In this document: positions 1-10,933 of the stretch, in pieces | Layout: every line of letters starts with the position of its first letter | Numbering within the stretch: position 1 is the stretch's first letter | NCBI GenBank assembly: GCA_963971405.1 | Contig: OZ020490.1 | Span: 1,116,001-1,180,000, forward strand | Length of the DNA stretch: 64,000 nt | Direction of reading: 5' to 3' | Origin: Psococerastis gibbosa | Taxonomy: Eukaryota; Arthropoda; Insecta; Psocodea; Psocidae | Position numbers and translations under genes: made by a program | Notes under the pieces: model-generated | What the model was told of the DNA's origin: nothing | Databases searched by the model: none | The model's input: the letters and a program-made list of their open reading frames with translations, nothing else

Positions 1-2790
1 GGCAATCCAAGATGGTCAAATAACCCCACACACAATACGTTGTCTTCCAGCTATTTCAATACCGCCGTATGATAGAATAATAACTATTTTCCGAATCTCG
101 GCATATTAACTTTTTTGCACCCTTAAATACCAGAAATTGCTAACAAATACGGTTACTAAATGTTAAGCGAAGTATCTATAGCAATGATGAGTCGTTTCAA
201 GTCACCCGTCTTACTTTCAGACCCGTAAAAATAATTCATATTCAATTTCGGTGTATTAACCCTAATAAATAGACAAAAAATTATACGGCCTGCAATAAAC
301 AGGTAAAGCCAACAATTATTCGCTCATTATAAGCAGCAAGTATAAAGGTTTGAAACAAATATAAACACATAACATTCATTAACCCCCTTCCTCCAGAAAA
401 TTCGACCAAAACGCAAAATTTCAAGAAAAAGTCAGGGAAATATCTCATTTGATTTAATTTTTTATTTACTCCGTGGTTTATGTTGTGTTATGTCGATGGT
501 TATATCACACATTATTTTATAAGGTCAAATAGGCCCATATACAATATGCAATCTTCGAGCTATTTCAATGCCGCTACTTAATAGAAAAATGACTATTTTC
601 CGGTTTCTCGGCAGATTAATTTTTTTGCAGCCATAACAAAAACTATATTGGTTAATGTTTGGCAAAATATCTGTAGCAACGACGATGAGTCATTTTAAGT
701 AATTCTGCATACTTTGAAAACCCTAAAAATAAGTAATATTCAATTTAGGTGTATTAACACGAATAAACAGACAAAAAATATATTCAGCCACCCACATTGC
801 GTTTAGTAGACGTTTTTATCTTTTATTATCTTAGCTTATACTATAAGCTAACCAAAAAAGTCAAATAACCCCTAATACACTACGTATTCTTCGAGCTATT
901 TCAATTTCAATAGATAAATGACTATTTTCTGTATTCTCGAACATCAATTTTTTTTTGCACCCTCTTTTCCCTAGAATAACCAACGGAAACTGTTGCTTAA
1001 TGTTAACTATAGTATCTATAGCAGTGTCAAACTAATTTAGGCCACCTATTTTGCTTTTCAACAGTAAAAAGTATAAATGTTCAATTTCGGTGTATATAGA
1101 CGAAAAAAGAGTTAAAAAATAATTCAGCCTGTAATATCCAACTTAGGGCAACACGGTTACTGCCTCATTATAAGCGGCTTAAATACAGGTTTTAAACAAA
1201 TGCAGACATATAACTACTTTCAACCCCCTTCCCCCTGAAAATTCGGTCAAAACCCAAAATTTCATGAAAAGGTCGGGGAAATCTCCCGTTTGATATTGGT
1301 ATTTATTTACTCCGTGGCTTATGTTGCATTTTGTAGCTGCATGTTTTTATCACGAATTACTTTAACATGTACTGTATTAAATCAAAATATTTTAAAACCC
1401 CCACACGCAATACGTATGCTTCAAGCTGTTTCAATGCAGCTATGTGATAGATAAATGAATATTTTCCGCTTTCTCGGCAAAATAATTTTTTTTCACCACT
1501 AAGTCCCAGGAGTAACTAACACATACTATTGCTTAATGTATATTATAGTATTTTCAGCAAAGATAGGCTAATTAAAACCATGAATACTCCTTTTAAGACC
1601 GTAAAATTAATTAATATTCAATTTCGGTGCATATTGACGAAAAAATTGATATTCAATTCGACAGCCTGCAATTTTCAACCGAAAATAATTTTTTATGTCT
1701 CATTAGAAGCAGTATTAATTGTGGCTTCAAACGAGTATAAACACATATTTTCAAATTCATACCTTCACCCCTAAAACGGGAGTGGAACACAAAGTGACGC
1801 ATTTCCGGCAATCCCATTTGAATTGCGTGGGCGGGTTTAAAGCAATTTTTTGATGTAGAAGACCTATCTTAATAATTTAAATTATACCCATGTCTTCGTC
1901 CATTCTTCCTCTTTCATGGCATGATATGCCTTTTGATAATCAAGCAAGTGTTTTTGGCTTTGAGGGTGTAAAACGCCAGGGGGTGCGCACGATTTTCCTC
2001 AAGAAAGGCCTCTTTCGGCCGCGTTATTGTCTACCTATATATAAAAAATTAAAATTACTTAAAGGCTTTTACGGGCTTTTCCACGTTTCTTTCTCTTTCC
2101 AGCCATATATCATTTAAGTTAATTAGTTAATTAAATTTAAGTTAATTTAGGCGTTGTCACGTTAAACTATCGTCCGTAAACCGCCTTTACAACCGACTTA
2201 GAGACAACCAATTTTTTTTCATCCTTAAATACTGAGAATTGCAATCAAAAACTGTCTAAGGTAGCACACCCCCTAACCCCTTAAAATTTGGTCCAAACAC
2301 AAAAGTTAGGAAAAGTCGGGGAAATATCCCATTTCATTTCAATTTTTATTTACCCGTGGTTTATGTTGTGTTATGTAGATTTATATGACATAATATTTTA
2401 TTTCATACCGTAGGGTATCTAAAAAATCAAATCGGCCCATTTTACAATATCTATTCTTAGTGCTGTTTCAATGCAGCAATTGAGATATTTTCCATATTTT
2501 TTACATACGGTATTATAATTTTTTCAACCATTTCATCCCAGGATACTGCTTTTGAAAGCTTGACATACTATCATTGGCATTGCTAAGAATTCTACAGCAA
2601 CCTGTATTGGTGACATGACTGTAAAATTAATTAATATCCAATTAGGTGTAATAAGACCGAAAAACAGAAGAAAAACAATTCCACAGCCTAAAATTTGTAA
2701 TGGACATGAATGGCTTACATGTCCATAAAAGCAATTGAAATGAGGGTTTGAAACGAGTATTTAAAATTTTTTCCAACATCCACCCTCTTC
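1..2790. repeat. Degenerate tandem array of about 0.5 kb units
   Basis: The same ordered landmarks recur. A GTCAAATA-type start is near 15, 521, 860 and 2426. A 'gctatttcaatgc'-type block is near 47, 555, 890, 1420 and 2458. An 'attcaatttcggtgta' block is near 240, 739, 1080, 1616 and 2637. A 'tttatttactccgtgg' block is near 463, 1303 and 2346. Full units are about 510-530 bp; the second is shortened to about 340 bp and the last ones are interrupted near 1800-2210. Unit-to-unit divergence is obvious by eye, so this is an old satellite-like array. It continues off the left edge. Short ORFs at 1529-1774 and 1890-2117 look accidental. Confidence 0.75.
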
Positions 2791-2804
2791 CCTCTCACAA
2801 ACTC

Positions 2805-2992
2805 GCCTTTTTTCCATTCCTCTTCCTCCTTTAATTCTTAACTATCGTTCCATTCATGTTAGCATGATGTGTGATGCCTCATTGGACAGCTCTCTACTCG
2901 ACGATTGATTTGACATCCATGACACCCACCACAATACATAATTTACAGAAGCAGTGACGGCGAGGCCCGAAGGGCCGAGCTGCGTTTGGTCC
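2805..2992 (+). repeat. GC-rich dispersed module, copy 1
   Basis: An A+T-rich lead (cattcatg, gtgtgatg, attggaaagctct-like words) runs into 'gacacccaccacaat' and then a GC-rich block, GCAGTGACGGCGAGGCCCG, followed by GGGCCGAGCTGC. The GGCC..GGCC core can form a small hairpin. The same order recurs at 3125-3365, 5551-5735 and 10645-10760. No protein or known RNA was recognised; a SINE or short non-autonomous element is possible. Confidence 0.6.
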
Positions 2993-3124
2993 GAGTTTCC
3001 TACGGTTCTCTTCTGTATTTAAGTAAACTTTCACTGCGTTCCATCTTTCCATCACCCCCATGTAATTTCTTAGTAAAAAGTGGCAACTATAGCCAATAAC
3101 CGTCCTCCCCCCCCCCCCCAAACA

Positions 3125-3365
3125 CGCCTTTTTCAATTCTTCTTCCTTCTTTAACTCATAACTCCCGTACCATTCATGCTACAATCGTGTGTGATAGCTC
3201 ATTGGAAAGCTCTCAACGCGAGGATTCATTTGACACCCATGACGATACCCACCATGATCAGTGCCCATGAGCAGTGACCGCGAGGCCGAAGGCCGAGTTG
3301 CCGCCCGCGGCAGGCGCAAGTGTAGGAGCCATGTGGGGCCCGTAGGGCCCCTGTGGCGGAGACAC
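3125..3365 (+). repeat. GC-rich dispersed module, copy 2
   Basis: This is a direct duplicate of the module at 2805-2992, about 320 bp downstream. It carries GCAGTGACCGCGAGGCC and GGCCGAGTTGCCGCC, and then a further GC-rich tail with the hairpin GGGGCCC-gta-GGGCCCC. It is the longest copy in the window and would be the best seed for building a family consensus. Confidence 0.6.
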
Positions 3366-3370
3366 TTGTT

Positions 3371-5070
3371 ATTATTTATATTATCGATTCAACTTATACT
3401 TAATGATTAATTAGGCCAGCATTAGTATTCCTAGTGAATCCACACCATCAATATTATTATTACATTAATTATAGTCAACTATAGTCTAAACGTATTACTT
3501 ATAAATATTAGCCCTTATTTTAATTCTTTCTGTGGTTGAGAGATTATTCTTCTTGACCATTCTTATATTTTCATGTTGGATTCAGTACGAATATAAATCA
3601 GTGGCCGATACCCAACCTTTGATTAATTAACCTCTTGTTAAAATTACTTAATTAATTACTTGAATTATTTTATCATACTTATAGAAATTACGAGTATATA
3701 ACTTCTATTATTATTTTATTTAGCTTATTATCAGATCCTCTTATAGCTAAACCTACAGATTAGTATTATATTATTACTTATTATTCTAAGAACACCTTCA
3801 ATTATCAATCGAGTTATCATCCTTAAATAAAATCTATATTCTTTGTTCTTTTCTGTTCTTAATTTTATATTATCCAGAAGTCGAATTATTCTTATTTATG
3901 ATGCGTCTATATATATACTTGATTTTAATTGGAACATGTGTCTCTTAGGGAGTCCCCAGGAGTCCCCCAGGAGTCTTCCTATGGCTTTATGGATGGCTAT
4001 GGGCGGTGGTGACCTAACCATCATGGGTCAGAACAGCGAGGAACGGGAGGGGAATCCGCGATCGTCGGCAGTGGTATCAGCTGCGATGGGCTAAAGGCTT
4101 AAACGGGCAGAGGACGATGTCCTAGGCCGAGAACGTTCTTCCTTTCACTTCAAATCTAATCCTGTATGGGTAATCCTGATTGCCGGTTTTATGTAAGTTT
4201 TATCCAGTATTAATTCTGATGTACCGTTCCAATTTTAAAAATGTTGTAAGAGAATTATGTCATCGGGAGGGTAGAGATTCGGTCCAGGAGGGGGAAAGTA
4301 GGATTGGGTCGAGAAAGGGGTTCGCCGCCCTGATTCTTAGACCCAGTGTTGCTTTCCGTCTTCTGGGCTGAAGAGCTCGTTCCTCCCAGTAGGGAACTAA
4401 CTTGTAATTACCATTTAGAGAGACTGTCTGGTAGGCACCATTTGCTTACCATAATTTAATATCGTTTATAAAAGACCTTCCGGCAGGACCTCTCTAGTTT
4501 TGTTTGTCTATATTTTCAAATTTTGTGCTGATCAGGGTGTTCTGAGAGAGAGAGGTGGAGGCCTAGGATTCAGTTTTGTAACCAGTGTACTGGTTGGAAT
4601 GGTCCTCCACATCCCTCTCTCAGGCTCTCCTTAGATCGCCGTCTTATTGCTTTGTTTTGTGACATTATCTTTTTGGTGGTGGAGTTGTAACGGAAGCCGT
4701 CTAATTGTGATATCGAGAAGAATTGTATCAATATAACGCCACTGAATTAGAATGAATAACCTGTTGTTCTCTGTGGTTTCTTCCTTATCTCTTAAGGTTG
4801 GGAACTCTACTTATTGTTGGATTGAAGCCCTATTACTCACGCCCTTATTTTCTGCCGTCCCTGAGCTACCGACGCACCGGCTGAGGCCACCCTTGTTAAG
4901 GCGGAGTTGGATTGAGATAGATCGTGGAGTTTATCCGGTTTTGTGTGTTGCCTGCTGGTATTTTCTATCTCTTCCCAAGTTTAACCTTACACCCCCTACA
5001 GAGACAGGGTCACCCCTTTTTATGTTAGTATTCCTTGGCTTAAACTCGAAGGTGGAATGAAGCTGCATCA
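3371..5070. other. No recognised gene; one strong inverted repeat
   Basis: The first 570 bases are plain A+T-rich sequence. From about 3945 composition rises and several short ORFs appear (3843-4094, 4180-4371, 4752-5060), none with a recognisable domain. Positions 4548-4564 (GAGAGAGAGGTGGAGG) and 4601-4622 (CCTCCACATCCCTCTCTC) form a long imperfect stem with a loop of about 36 bases, which suggests a small foldback or RNA structure. I see nothing else. Confidence 0.4.
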
Positions 5071-5074
5071 AGGT

Positions 5075-5335
5075 ACTTGAATGTATAAAATCCTCAATGA
5101 CTTTGCTCCTTCATACTTTCGGTCCTTTTTTCAGCCTCTGTCAAACCGTCACTACAACACTCGAAGGGACGATCTTCTCGTTATACCTACTCATTTAACC
5201 CAAACCTTTCATGCCTCCATCCTCGTCTCGTCAGTTCTCCTATGGAACTCCCTCCCCACCCACATAAAAGAATCTCCCTCTCTTCCAATTTTCAAAGTTC
5301 GCTATCGGGAGCATCTAATTAGACTAATACACTAG
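5075..5335 (+). pseudogene. LINE reverse transcriptase, C-terminal fragment
   Basis: The 84 codons match the tail of non-LTR retrotransposon polymerases. 'MYKILNDFAPSYF' begins the fragment, then 'YNTRRDD', then 'LLWNSLPTHIKESPSLPIFK', ending at a stop. This pattern (YKI.n...P.y, NTR, WN.LP, S...FK) is typical of the last 100 residues after the thumb in CR1/Jockey/RTE-type ORF2 proteins. No RT core motif lies upstream, so the copy is 5'-truncated at about 5075. It cannot encode an enzyme. The clade cannot be assigned from this piece. Confidence 0.7.
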
Positions 5336-5550
5336 ATTGGCCAAGATCTGATGTGGTTTCGCTCTCCATGTGTGAATGAGTGAATATTGTTGTGTGTGTT
5401 TGAGGAGATTCGAGGATGTTTTAGATTAACATTTCGTCCACTGGAGAATGTATTTATAATTTGATTTTGGAATTTTTTACATTGGATCCGGCAGACTGCG
5501 CTACCATTAATTTTCGTTTATCCCGACAGTTGGTGCTGCGTGTGTGTTGT

Positions 5551-5740
5551 GTGGTGACACCCATGACGACACCCACCACAATTAATTTACATAAGCAGTG
5601 ACCGCGAGACCGAAGGCGGAGCTGCCGCCCGATTTACATGAGCAGTGACCGCGAGGCCGAAGGCCGAGCTGCCGCCAGCGGAAGGCGCAAGTGGTGGAGG
5701 CAGCAGCCGAAGGCTTCGCCGGGAACCGCTTGTATATTTA
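5551..5740 (+). repeat. GC-rich dispersed module, copy 3 (doubled core)
   Basis: After 'gacacccaccacaatt' the core GCAGTGACCGCGAG...GAGCTGCCGCC occurs twice in direct tandem (about 5594-5630 and 5641-5676), followed by GGCGCAAGTGGTGGAGGC and GGGAACCGCTTGTAT. A (TA)n tract follows at 5740-5757. The same 3' words and TA tract occur at 10727-10755, and the downstream 'gatgagtgactgg' also follows a TA tract at 49870. Confidence 0.6.
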
Positions 5741-5764
5741 TATATATATATATATAGATGAGTG

Positions 5765-6190
5765 ACTGGATCAAAATGTTTAGGCACTTCTACTGTACCT
5801 GGAAACCTGAAATTTTACGTGTAGTAACTTATTCAAACCAACAGAAAAATTATGAAATCCAAAATATCTGCTGTCGTTTCTGAACTACAGCGCAAAATGT
5901 GCTTATTCCGAGCTTTTTCTAATATGACATCCACTGGACCTAGAAACCAGAAATTTTGCGTGTAGGTAATCTATTCAAACCAACAGAAAAATTATGAAAT
6001 CCAAAATATCTGCTGCCGTTTTCTGAGCTACAGCGCAAAATGTGCTTATTATGAGCTTTTTCTAATATGACATCCCTTGGACCTAGAGATCTGAAATTTT
6101 GCATGTAGGTAGGTAACATACTAAAGCTAACAGCAAAGTTCCAAAATCCAAAATATTCACTGTCGTACCTGAACAACAGCGGAGAAATAA
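5765..6190. repeat. Tandem repeat, about 141 bp x 3
   Basis: A 'cctagaaacctgaaatttt'-type block starts at 5798, 5939 and 6082, giving periods of 141 and 143 bp. Between them the units share 'caacagaaaaattatgaaatcc', 'aaatatctgctg' and 'gcgcaaaatgtgcttatt'. The first half-unit is also present at 49880-49950. No coding capacity is evident. Confidence 0.75.
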
Positions 6191-6213
6191 AAAACTAATG
6201 CGGCTTGTAGTGC

Positions 6214-6300
6214 CTTATGCCTTTTTGCTGTTGTTGTTGTAGTTGTTGTTTCTGGTGTTGTTGTTTCTGTTGTTGTTGTTTTTCTTGTTGTGATTTTCTT
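6214..6300. repeat. (TTG)n-rich microsatellite
   Basis: Interrupted TTG/TTGT repeats (gttgttgttgtagttgttgtttctgg and so on) run for about 85 bases. Simple sequence only. Confidence 0.85.
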
Positions 6301-6529
6301 GTTCTGATTATCAAATCCTTGTCTTAACCTTAACCGTGGTGATTACATGACTTTCCGACTTTGCATTAAAGATTGAGTCCTCAGCCAGTGTACACCATGG
6401 TGCCACCACTTAACTTACAAACAGCAGCGTCCGTCTAGCAGTTCGCCTACATCCAATCGTACATTACGTGTGTTCTATTAAAAGTATGATGTCACAATTA
6501 GACCTACTGCAAAAAATTATGAGATCCCA

Positions 6530-6730
6530 ACAAAAACACTCCGTGTAAAAACGGGCCCAATTCCTAACACCGATCTTGCAAAACGTTTAGCCATTCAAAG
6601 TAATGAGATCTTAAATTTGGCCAAGTTCTTTGGCCATTTAAAGTTATGAGATAGGAATGAGGGCCATGTTTATAGGTCACAGGATTTTTCAAAATATATG
6701 GCTGCGTTTTAGATACTTGGCCTGGCAAAT
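6530..6730 (-). repeat. Dispersed repeat flanking the Penelope-like pair
   Basis: Positions 6536-6635 are the reverse complement of 57138-57240 (shared words ttacacggagtg, aagatcggtgttagga, ctcattactttgaatggc). Positions 6655-6730 are the reverse complement of 10534-10605 (gccaagttatct, aacgcagccatatat). The repeat is therefore present on both sides of the Penelope-like insertion in opposite orientation. No ORF with a known domain. Confidence 0.6.
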
Positions 6731-7076
6731 GATGTTTTAGGACTGTGCTATTCAAAAGCAGTCTCATTAATTCATTGTGAACCAATATTTCAATACCGTC
6801 ATTAAGGCTAGGATAAAATTACTGGGTCGCCTATTCGTGTGAAAATAAGACGCTCCAGGTGAAGTTGTGCTATTTTTTAGGTTAAGAGCCAGATAACATA
6901 AATAATGAGATTACTCGTGACTTCGTGGTATTTCATTTTAATAAACAAAAAATAACAAAAACTTAGAGTTTTAGAAAAACTTGTTATAACAACCCGAATT
7001 AGTAAAACCCAAATAATCGTTAAGAAATTAACTTTGTCTAAGAAACCCACTTGTGTTAGTATAAAACCCTGAGCGC

Positions 7077-7101
7077 TTTCGGCAAGAACTGCCATCTACA
7101 G
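7077..7101 (-). promoter_or_regulatory. Conserved 3'-UTR hairpin of Penelope-like copy 1
   Basis: On the minus strand this reads CTGTAGATGGC-loop-GCCGAAA. GGC and GCC pair around a 7-base loop, and the boxes CTGnnGA and GAAA flank the stem. Identical spacing is kept at 10363-10387 (plus) and 44636-44660 (minus), with a related form at 23133-23160. It resembles a hammerhead ribozyme core but has U where the core needs A. Confidence 0.5.
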
Positions 7102-7199
7102 AGGGAAACCCACTAGCACAGTTACACCTTATCTGCGATTTAAGACTTGCTCAACTCGAGGAGAAGATGCAAATGTGACTAGAGAGAGGAAACCTTGGT

Positions 7200-9240
7200 T
7201 TATATAGGACTGGGAGGAGGGGGTGGGAGGGGGCGTGGCTGGTTACCTATTCCTAACCTACTAGCTAGATCTATTAGAGGGGATGATTGTGTGAATGTTA
7301 TGTCGTTTGTTAATTTTTCCCTCTTGTGTAAAGCTCTTTTGATTTCAACATTTTCAAAAAAATTTAAAGTGTAACTTTTCTTCATTTTGTGTAGGGCTGT
7401 CCAATTGCGAGGATCGAATGTGTGATTTTCCGAGTTAAGGTGTTTCGCGAATGTGCTGTTGGTGTTGGTGTCTCCTATACCTGCTATATGTTCTCTGACC
7501 CTAGTTTTAAAGCTTCTGCCTGTTTGGCCTATGTAAATTGCGTTACAATCGTTACAATTTAGACGATAAACTCCATTGCCTTTTTTCTTTTCTGGTTTGG
7601 TTTTGCAGTTCATGAGTTTATTGGCCAAATTGTTGCGGTTGTACGGGGCTGGTGTTTTGTCTGTTGTAGAAGAAATGAGGTTACTTATTTTTTCTGTGAT
7701 TTTTTCTATGTATTGTATCCTGAAATATGATTTATTGGTTACCTGGTTTAAGCTCTCTGGGGGGTAAATTAGTTTGAGGTTGTGTTTGATTTTGTGATGT
7801 CGTAGGATTCTGTCTATTAGGTTGAGATTGAAATTGTTATTTTGGGCAATTTGTTTTATTGTATTTAATTCACTATTATAGTTGGTTTCATTCATAGGGA
7901 TGTTAAGGAGTCGAAAAATCATACTATGGAATGCTGCGTGTTTGTGCTGGAATGGGTGAGAAGAATCAACAGGGATTATATTATCGCTATGGGTTTCTTT
8001 ACGAAATATCTTGAAGTCTAGGGTACTATTATTTTTGGTGATGGTGAGGTCTAAGAAGTTCAGGGAGTTGTTTTCTTCTACTTCCATGGTAAATTGGATT
8101 TTTGGGTGAATTGTGTTGATAAAACTTAAGAAATTGTCTAGTTGTCTGTTACTTCCTGTCCAAATGCAGAAGATATCATCCACATACCTTGTCCAGAAAG
8201 ATATACATTTAACTAGGGGATTTTTATTGAGTAGAAGTTTGTGTTCGAAGTTATCCATAAAAATTTCCGCAAGAAGGGGAGAAAGGGAAGAACCCATAGG
8301 TAGGCCTATTTTTTGTTGGTAGTAGTCGGATTCGAAACGGAAATAGTTTTGATGAGTGCATGTGTCTAACACAAGGAGGGTCTCAGAAATAAGGCTGTTC
8401 GAGGTATTATTGTGATAGAGTGACTGGGCAACTAATTTACGTACTTCGGGTACGGGAATATTAGTAAACAGATTTTTGACATCGAAAGAGACGAGTTTGG
8501 CATTGCTGGATAAGGAAAGGTGCTTAAGGCGGGAAATCAACTCGAATGAGTTTTTGACGCTGTGGCGGAGTGTGAAGTTTGATAGCTCGCGAATGTGTTT
8601 GTTGAGAAAACTAGCTACTTTGCTGGCTGGGGCACTGTTATACGAAACTACTGGGTGGATAGGTTGATTGGGTTTATGAAGTTTAACCAGACCAAAAAAT
8701 GAAGGAGCTACGGGGTTCATGTTGGTAAATTTATAGGCTATATCTTGGGGTATCGTATTAGAGCTTTGTTTAATGGCTTTTTTGGTTGCTTTTTGGAATT
8801 TGTTTGTGGGGTCTACTTTAAGTTTTACGAATGTGGATTCATCAGAAATGAGGTCTAAGACTTTAGAAACATAATCATGGGTAGGTAAAATGACAATAGA
8901 ATTTCCTTTATCCGCCTTGGTGAGTGTAAGGTTATCTTGGGCTAGTTTCTTTTTTATAGATTTAGTGTTATTGTTTTTGTGTGTAAGTTTGACGTTTTTC
9001 AGAATGTCTGCTGCTATGTGTTTTTCATTATTGTGGTCTTTTAGGTTAAATTCAGTGTCTGACATAAAGTTGGTTAACGTGTTTTTGTTTAGACCTATAT
9101 CGGGGCAATACTTGAGGCCCTTGTTGAGAAGTTCCACTTCTTTTGTGTTGAAAATCGTGTTAGATAAGTTGACGGTACGAGGATAGAATTTATGTGTTGC
9201 GGTGGGTAGTGTAGTGAGTGTCTGCGCTGAAGTCGTGAGG
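7200..9240 (-). CDS. Penelope-like reverse transcriptase with GIY-YIG endonuclease
   Basis: The product is a template-copying polymerase joined to a nicking endonuclease, the two activities by which Penelope-like elements integrate. Numbering from the GTG codon at 9137 (645 residues): RT motif A is FDVKNLF near 218-224, GLPMGSSLSP is at 278-287 and the catalytic YVDD is at 318-321. A linker follows. The GIY-YIG domain starts with GVY at 522 and YIG at 535, with a CxxC pair at 528-531 and conserved R541. The tail is proline-rich. The frame stays open upstream to about 9240 without an ATG, and N-terminal sequence continues in another frame to 9540. Both catalytic domains look intact, so the missing start and one frameshift are the main defects. 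Nearly identical copies lie at 9566 and 44758. Confidence 0.9.
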
Positions 9241-9248
9241 CCTTAACC

Positions 9249-9540
9249 TACCCCAGTCTGCATCGATCGATGAAGGGGGTTAGACTGGGAACATTCGTTC
9301 GTCCCGCGTATCTGATGTTTCGTGTCGCGATGTGATGTGTGATGTATTCTGTTGGATTTGTTATTTTGGTTTTGACTCAGTTCTTTTATTTTTTTATTTA
9401 GTGTTGTGCGTTTTTTGTAAGTGATGCCACTAATTTTTGTGTATATTTGATCTTGGAAGGTGGTCCATTCTAAAAAGTGAAGTTTGAAAGATAATTCTGA
9501 ATGTAAAACTTTAAGGTAAAGGCTTATGCTGTCATAGTCT
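9249..9540 (-). pseudogene. N-terminal segment of the Penelope-like ORF, frameshifted
   Basis: Read on the minus strand from 9540, about 95 codons are open: an N-terminal DYDSISLYLKVLHSEL, then LEWTTFQDQIYTKISG, then a Lys/Asn-rich stretch, ending at a TAG near 9249. The main RT frame opens just downstream, so a one- or two-base shift near 9245 probably broke a single ORF. The segment starts exactly at the junction with the inverted partner, so the true N-terminus was lost when the dimer formed. Confidence 0.6.
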
Positions 9541-9565
9541 GATTTTTCGACTCCTTAGCATCCCT

Positions 9566-10264
9566 ATGAATGAAACCAACTATAATAATGAATTAGATAC
9601 AATAAAACAAATTGCCCAAAATAACAATTTCAATCTCCATCTAATATACAGAATCCTACGACATCACAAAATCAAACACAACCTCAAACTAATTTACCCC
9701 CCAGAGAGCTTAAACCCGGAAACCAATAAATCATATTTCAGGATACAATACATAGAAAAAATCACAGAAAAAATAAGTAACCTCATTTCTTCTACAACAG
9801 ACAAAACACCAGCCCCGTACAACCGCAACAATTTGGCCAATAAACTCATGAACTGCAAAACCAAACCAGAAAAGGAAAAAGGCAATGGAGTTTATCGTCT
9901 AAATCGTAACGATTGTAACGCAATTTACATAGGCCAAACAGGCAGAAGCTTTAAAACTAGGGTCAGAGAACATATAACAGGTATAGGAGACACCAACACC
10001 AACAGCACATTCGTGAAAAACCTTATTAACTCGGAAAATCACACATTCGATCCTCGCAATTGGACAGCCCTACACAAAATGAAGAAAAGTTACACTTTAA
10101 ATTTTTTTGAAAATGTTGAAATCAAAAGAGCTTTACACAAGAGGGAAAAATTAACAAACGACATAACATTCACACAATCATCCCCTCTAATAGATCTAGC
10201 TAGTCGGTTAGGAATAGGTAACCAGCCACGCCCCCTCCCACCCCCTCCTCCCAGTCCTATATAA
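9566..10264 (+). pseudogene. Penelope-like GIY-YIG domain, 5'-truncated inverted copy
   Basis: The 232 codons repeat the last third of the minus-strand ORF: linker, GVYRLNRNDC, YIGQTGRSFKTR, the helix before the C-terminus and the same proline tail. There is no RT core; homology starts abruptly at 9541, which is also the 5' end of the opposite copy. The first Cys-pair position differs (NRNDC for NCNDC) and one residue is inserted (NLINSENH for HLNSENH). On its own it could give only an isolated endonuclease. The 3' UTR runs to 10522 and includes the hairpin at 10363-10387. Confidence 0.85.
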
Positions 10265-10362
10265 ACCAAGGTTTCCTCTCTCTAGTCACATTTGCATCTT
10301 CTCCTCGAGTTGAGCAAGTCTTAAATCGCAGATAAGGTGTAACTGTGCTAGTGGGTTTCCCT

Positions 10363-10387
10363 CTGTAGATGGCAGTTCTTGCCGAAA
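10363..10387 (+). promoter_or_regulatory. Conserved 3'-UTR hairpin of Penelope-like copy 2
   Basis: CTGTAGATGG, CAGTTCTT, GCCGAAA in order: a short GGC/GCC stem between CTGnnGA and GAAA boxes. Same sequence and spacing as in the other two Penelope-like 3' regions. An identical 'agtgggtttc' word lies on either side (10350 and 10415). Confidence 0.5.
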
Positions 10388-10644
10388 GCGCTCAGGGTTT
10401 TATACTAACACAAGTGGGTTTCTTAGACAAAGTTAATTTCTTAACGATTATTTAGGTTTTACTAATTCGGGTTGTTATAACAAGTTTTTCTAAAACTCTA
10501 AGTTTTTGTTATTTTTTGTTTATTAAGAGCCAGGCCAAGTTATCTGAAACGCAGCCATATATTTTTCATGTGACCTATGAACTTGGCCCTCATCCCCACG
10601 ACCGCCCTATTTACGCCAATGGGTGGCGGTCAAACAAGAGCGAT

Positions 10645-10760
10645 GGATTGCACAATTAATTTACATGTGCAGTGACTGCGAGGCCGTAGGCCGAGCTGCT
10701 GCCTGATTTACATGAGCAGTGACCGCGAGGCGCAAGTGGTGGAGGCACCGGGAACCGCTT
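10645..10760 (+). repeat. GC-rich dispersed module, copy 4
   Basis: Two copies of GCAGTGACnGCGAGGC occur in tandem (10670 and 10712), then GCGCAAGTGGTGGAGGC and GGGAACCGCTTGTAT, the same order as at 5594-5740. The second core is shortened. Confidence 0.6.
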
Positions 10761-10933
10761 GTATACCATAAAATAATACTACATACATTGAATAAAGCAT
10801 TGCCTTTATGCAATTAAGTAAGCTCACAGACCTGTTCGGTTAGATAGTTGTGTAGTTGTGCTTACCTGTCTAGCAACACGAATCATGTCAATGAGAGCAT
10901 AAGTAGAGGATTTGGCATTTACTGGACTTGTCG

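Larger units (their letters stand above)
6893..10522. mobile_element. Penelope-like element, head-to-head inverted dimer
   Basis: A long minus-strand copy (about 6893-9540) abuts a 5'-truncated plus-strand copy (9541-10522). The arms 6944-7930 and 9541-10522 are reverse complements with few differences, leaving a loop of about 1.6 kb. The direct repeat TTAAGAGCCAG occurs at 6882-6892 and 10523-10533, immediately outside the pair, which fits one target-site duplication for the whole dimer. Penelope-like elements are known to occur as partial and inverted copies; reading this pair as a single integration event is inference. On the left, 51 bases (6893-6943) lie between the repeat and the part shared by both arms. 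Confidence 0.8.

Noticed and set aside
1890-2117. 75-residue host protein
   Set aside because: No recognisable domain, no neighbouring exons, and it sits inside a decayed tandem array.
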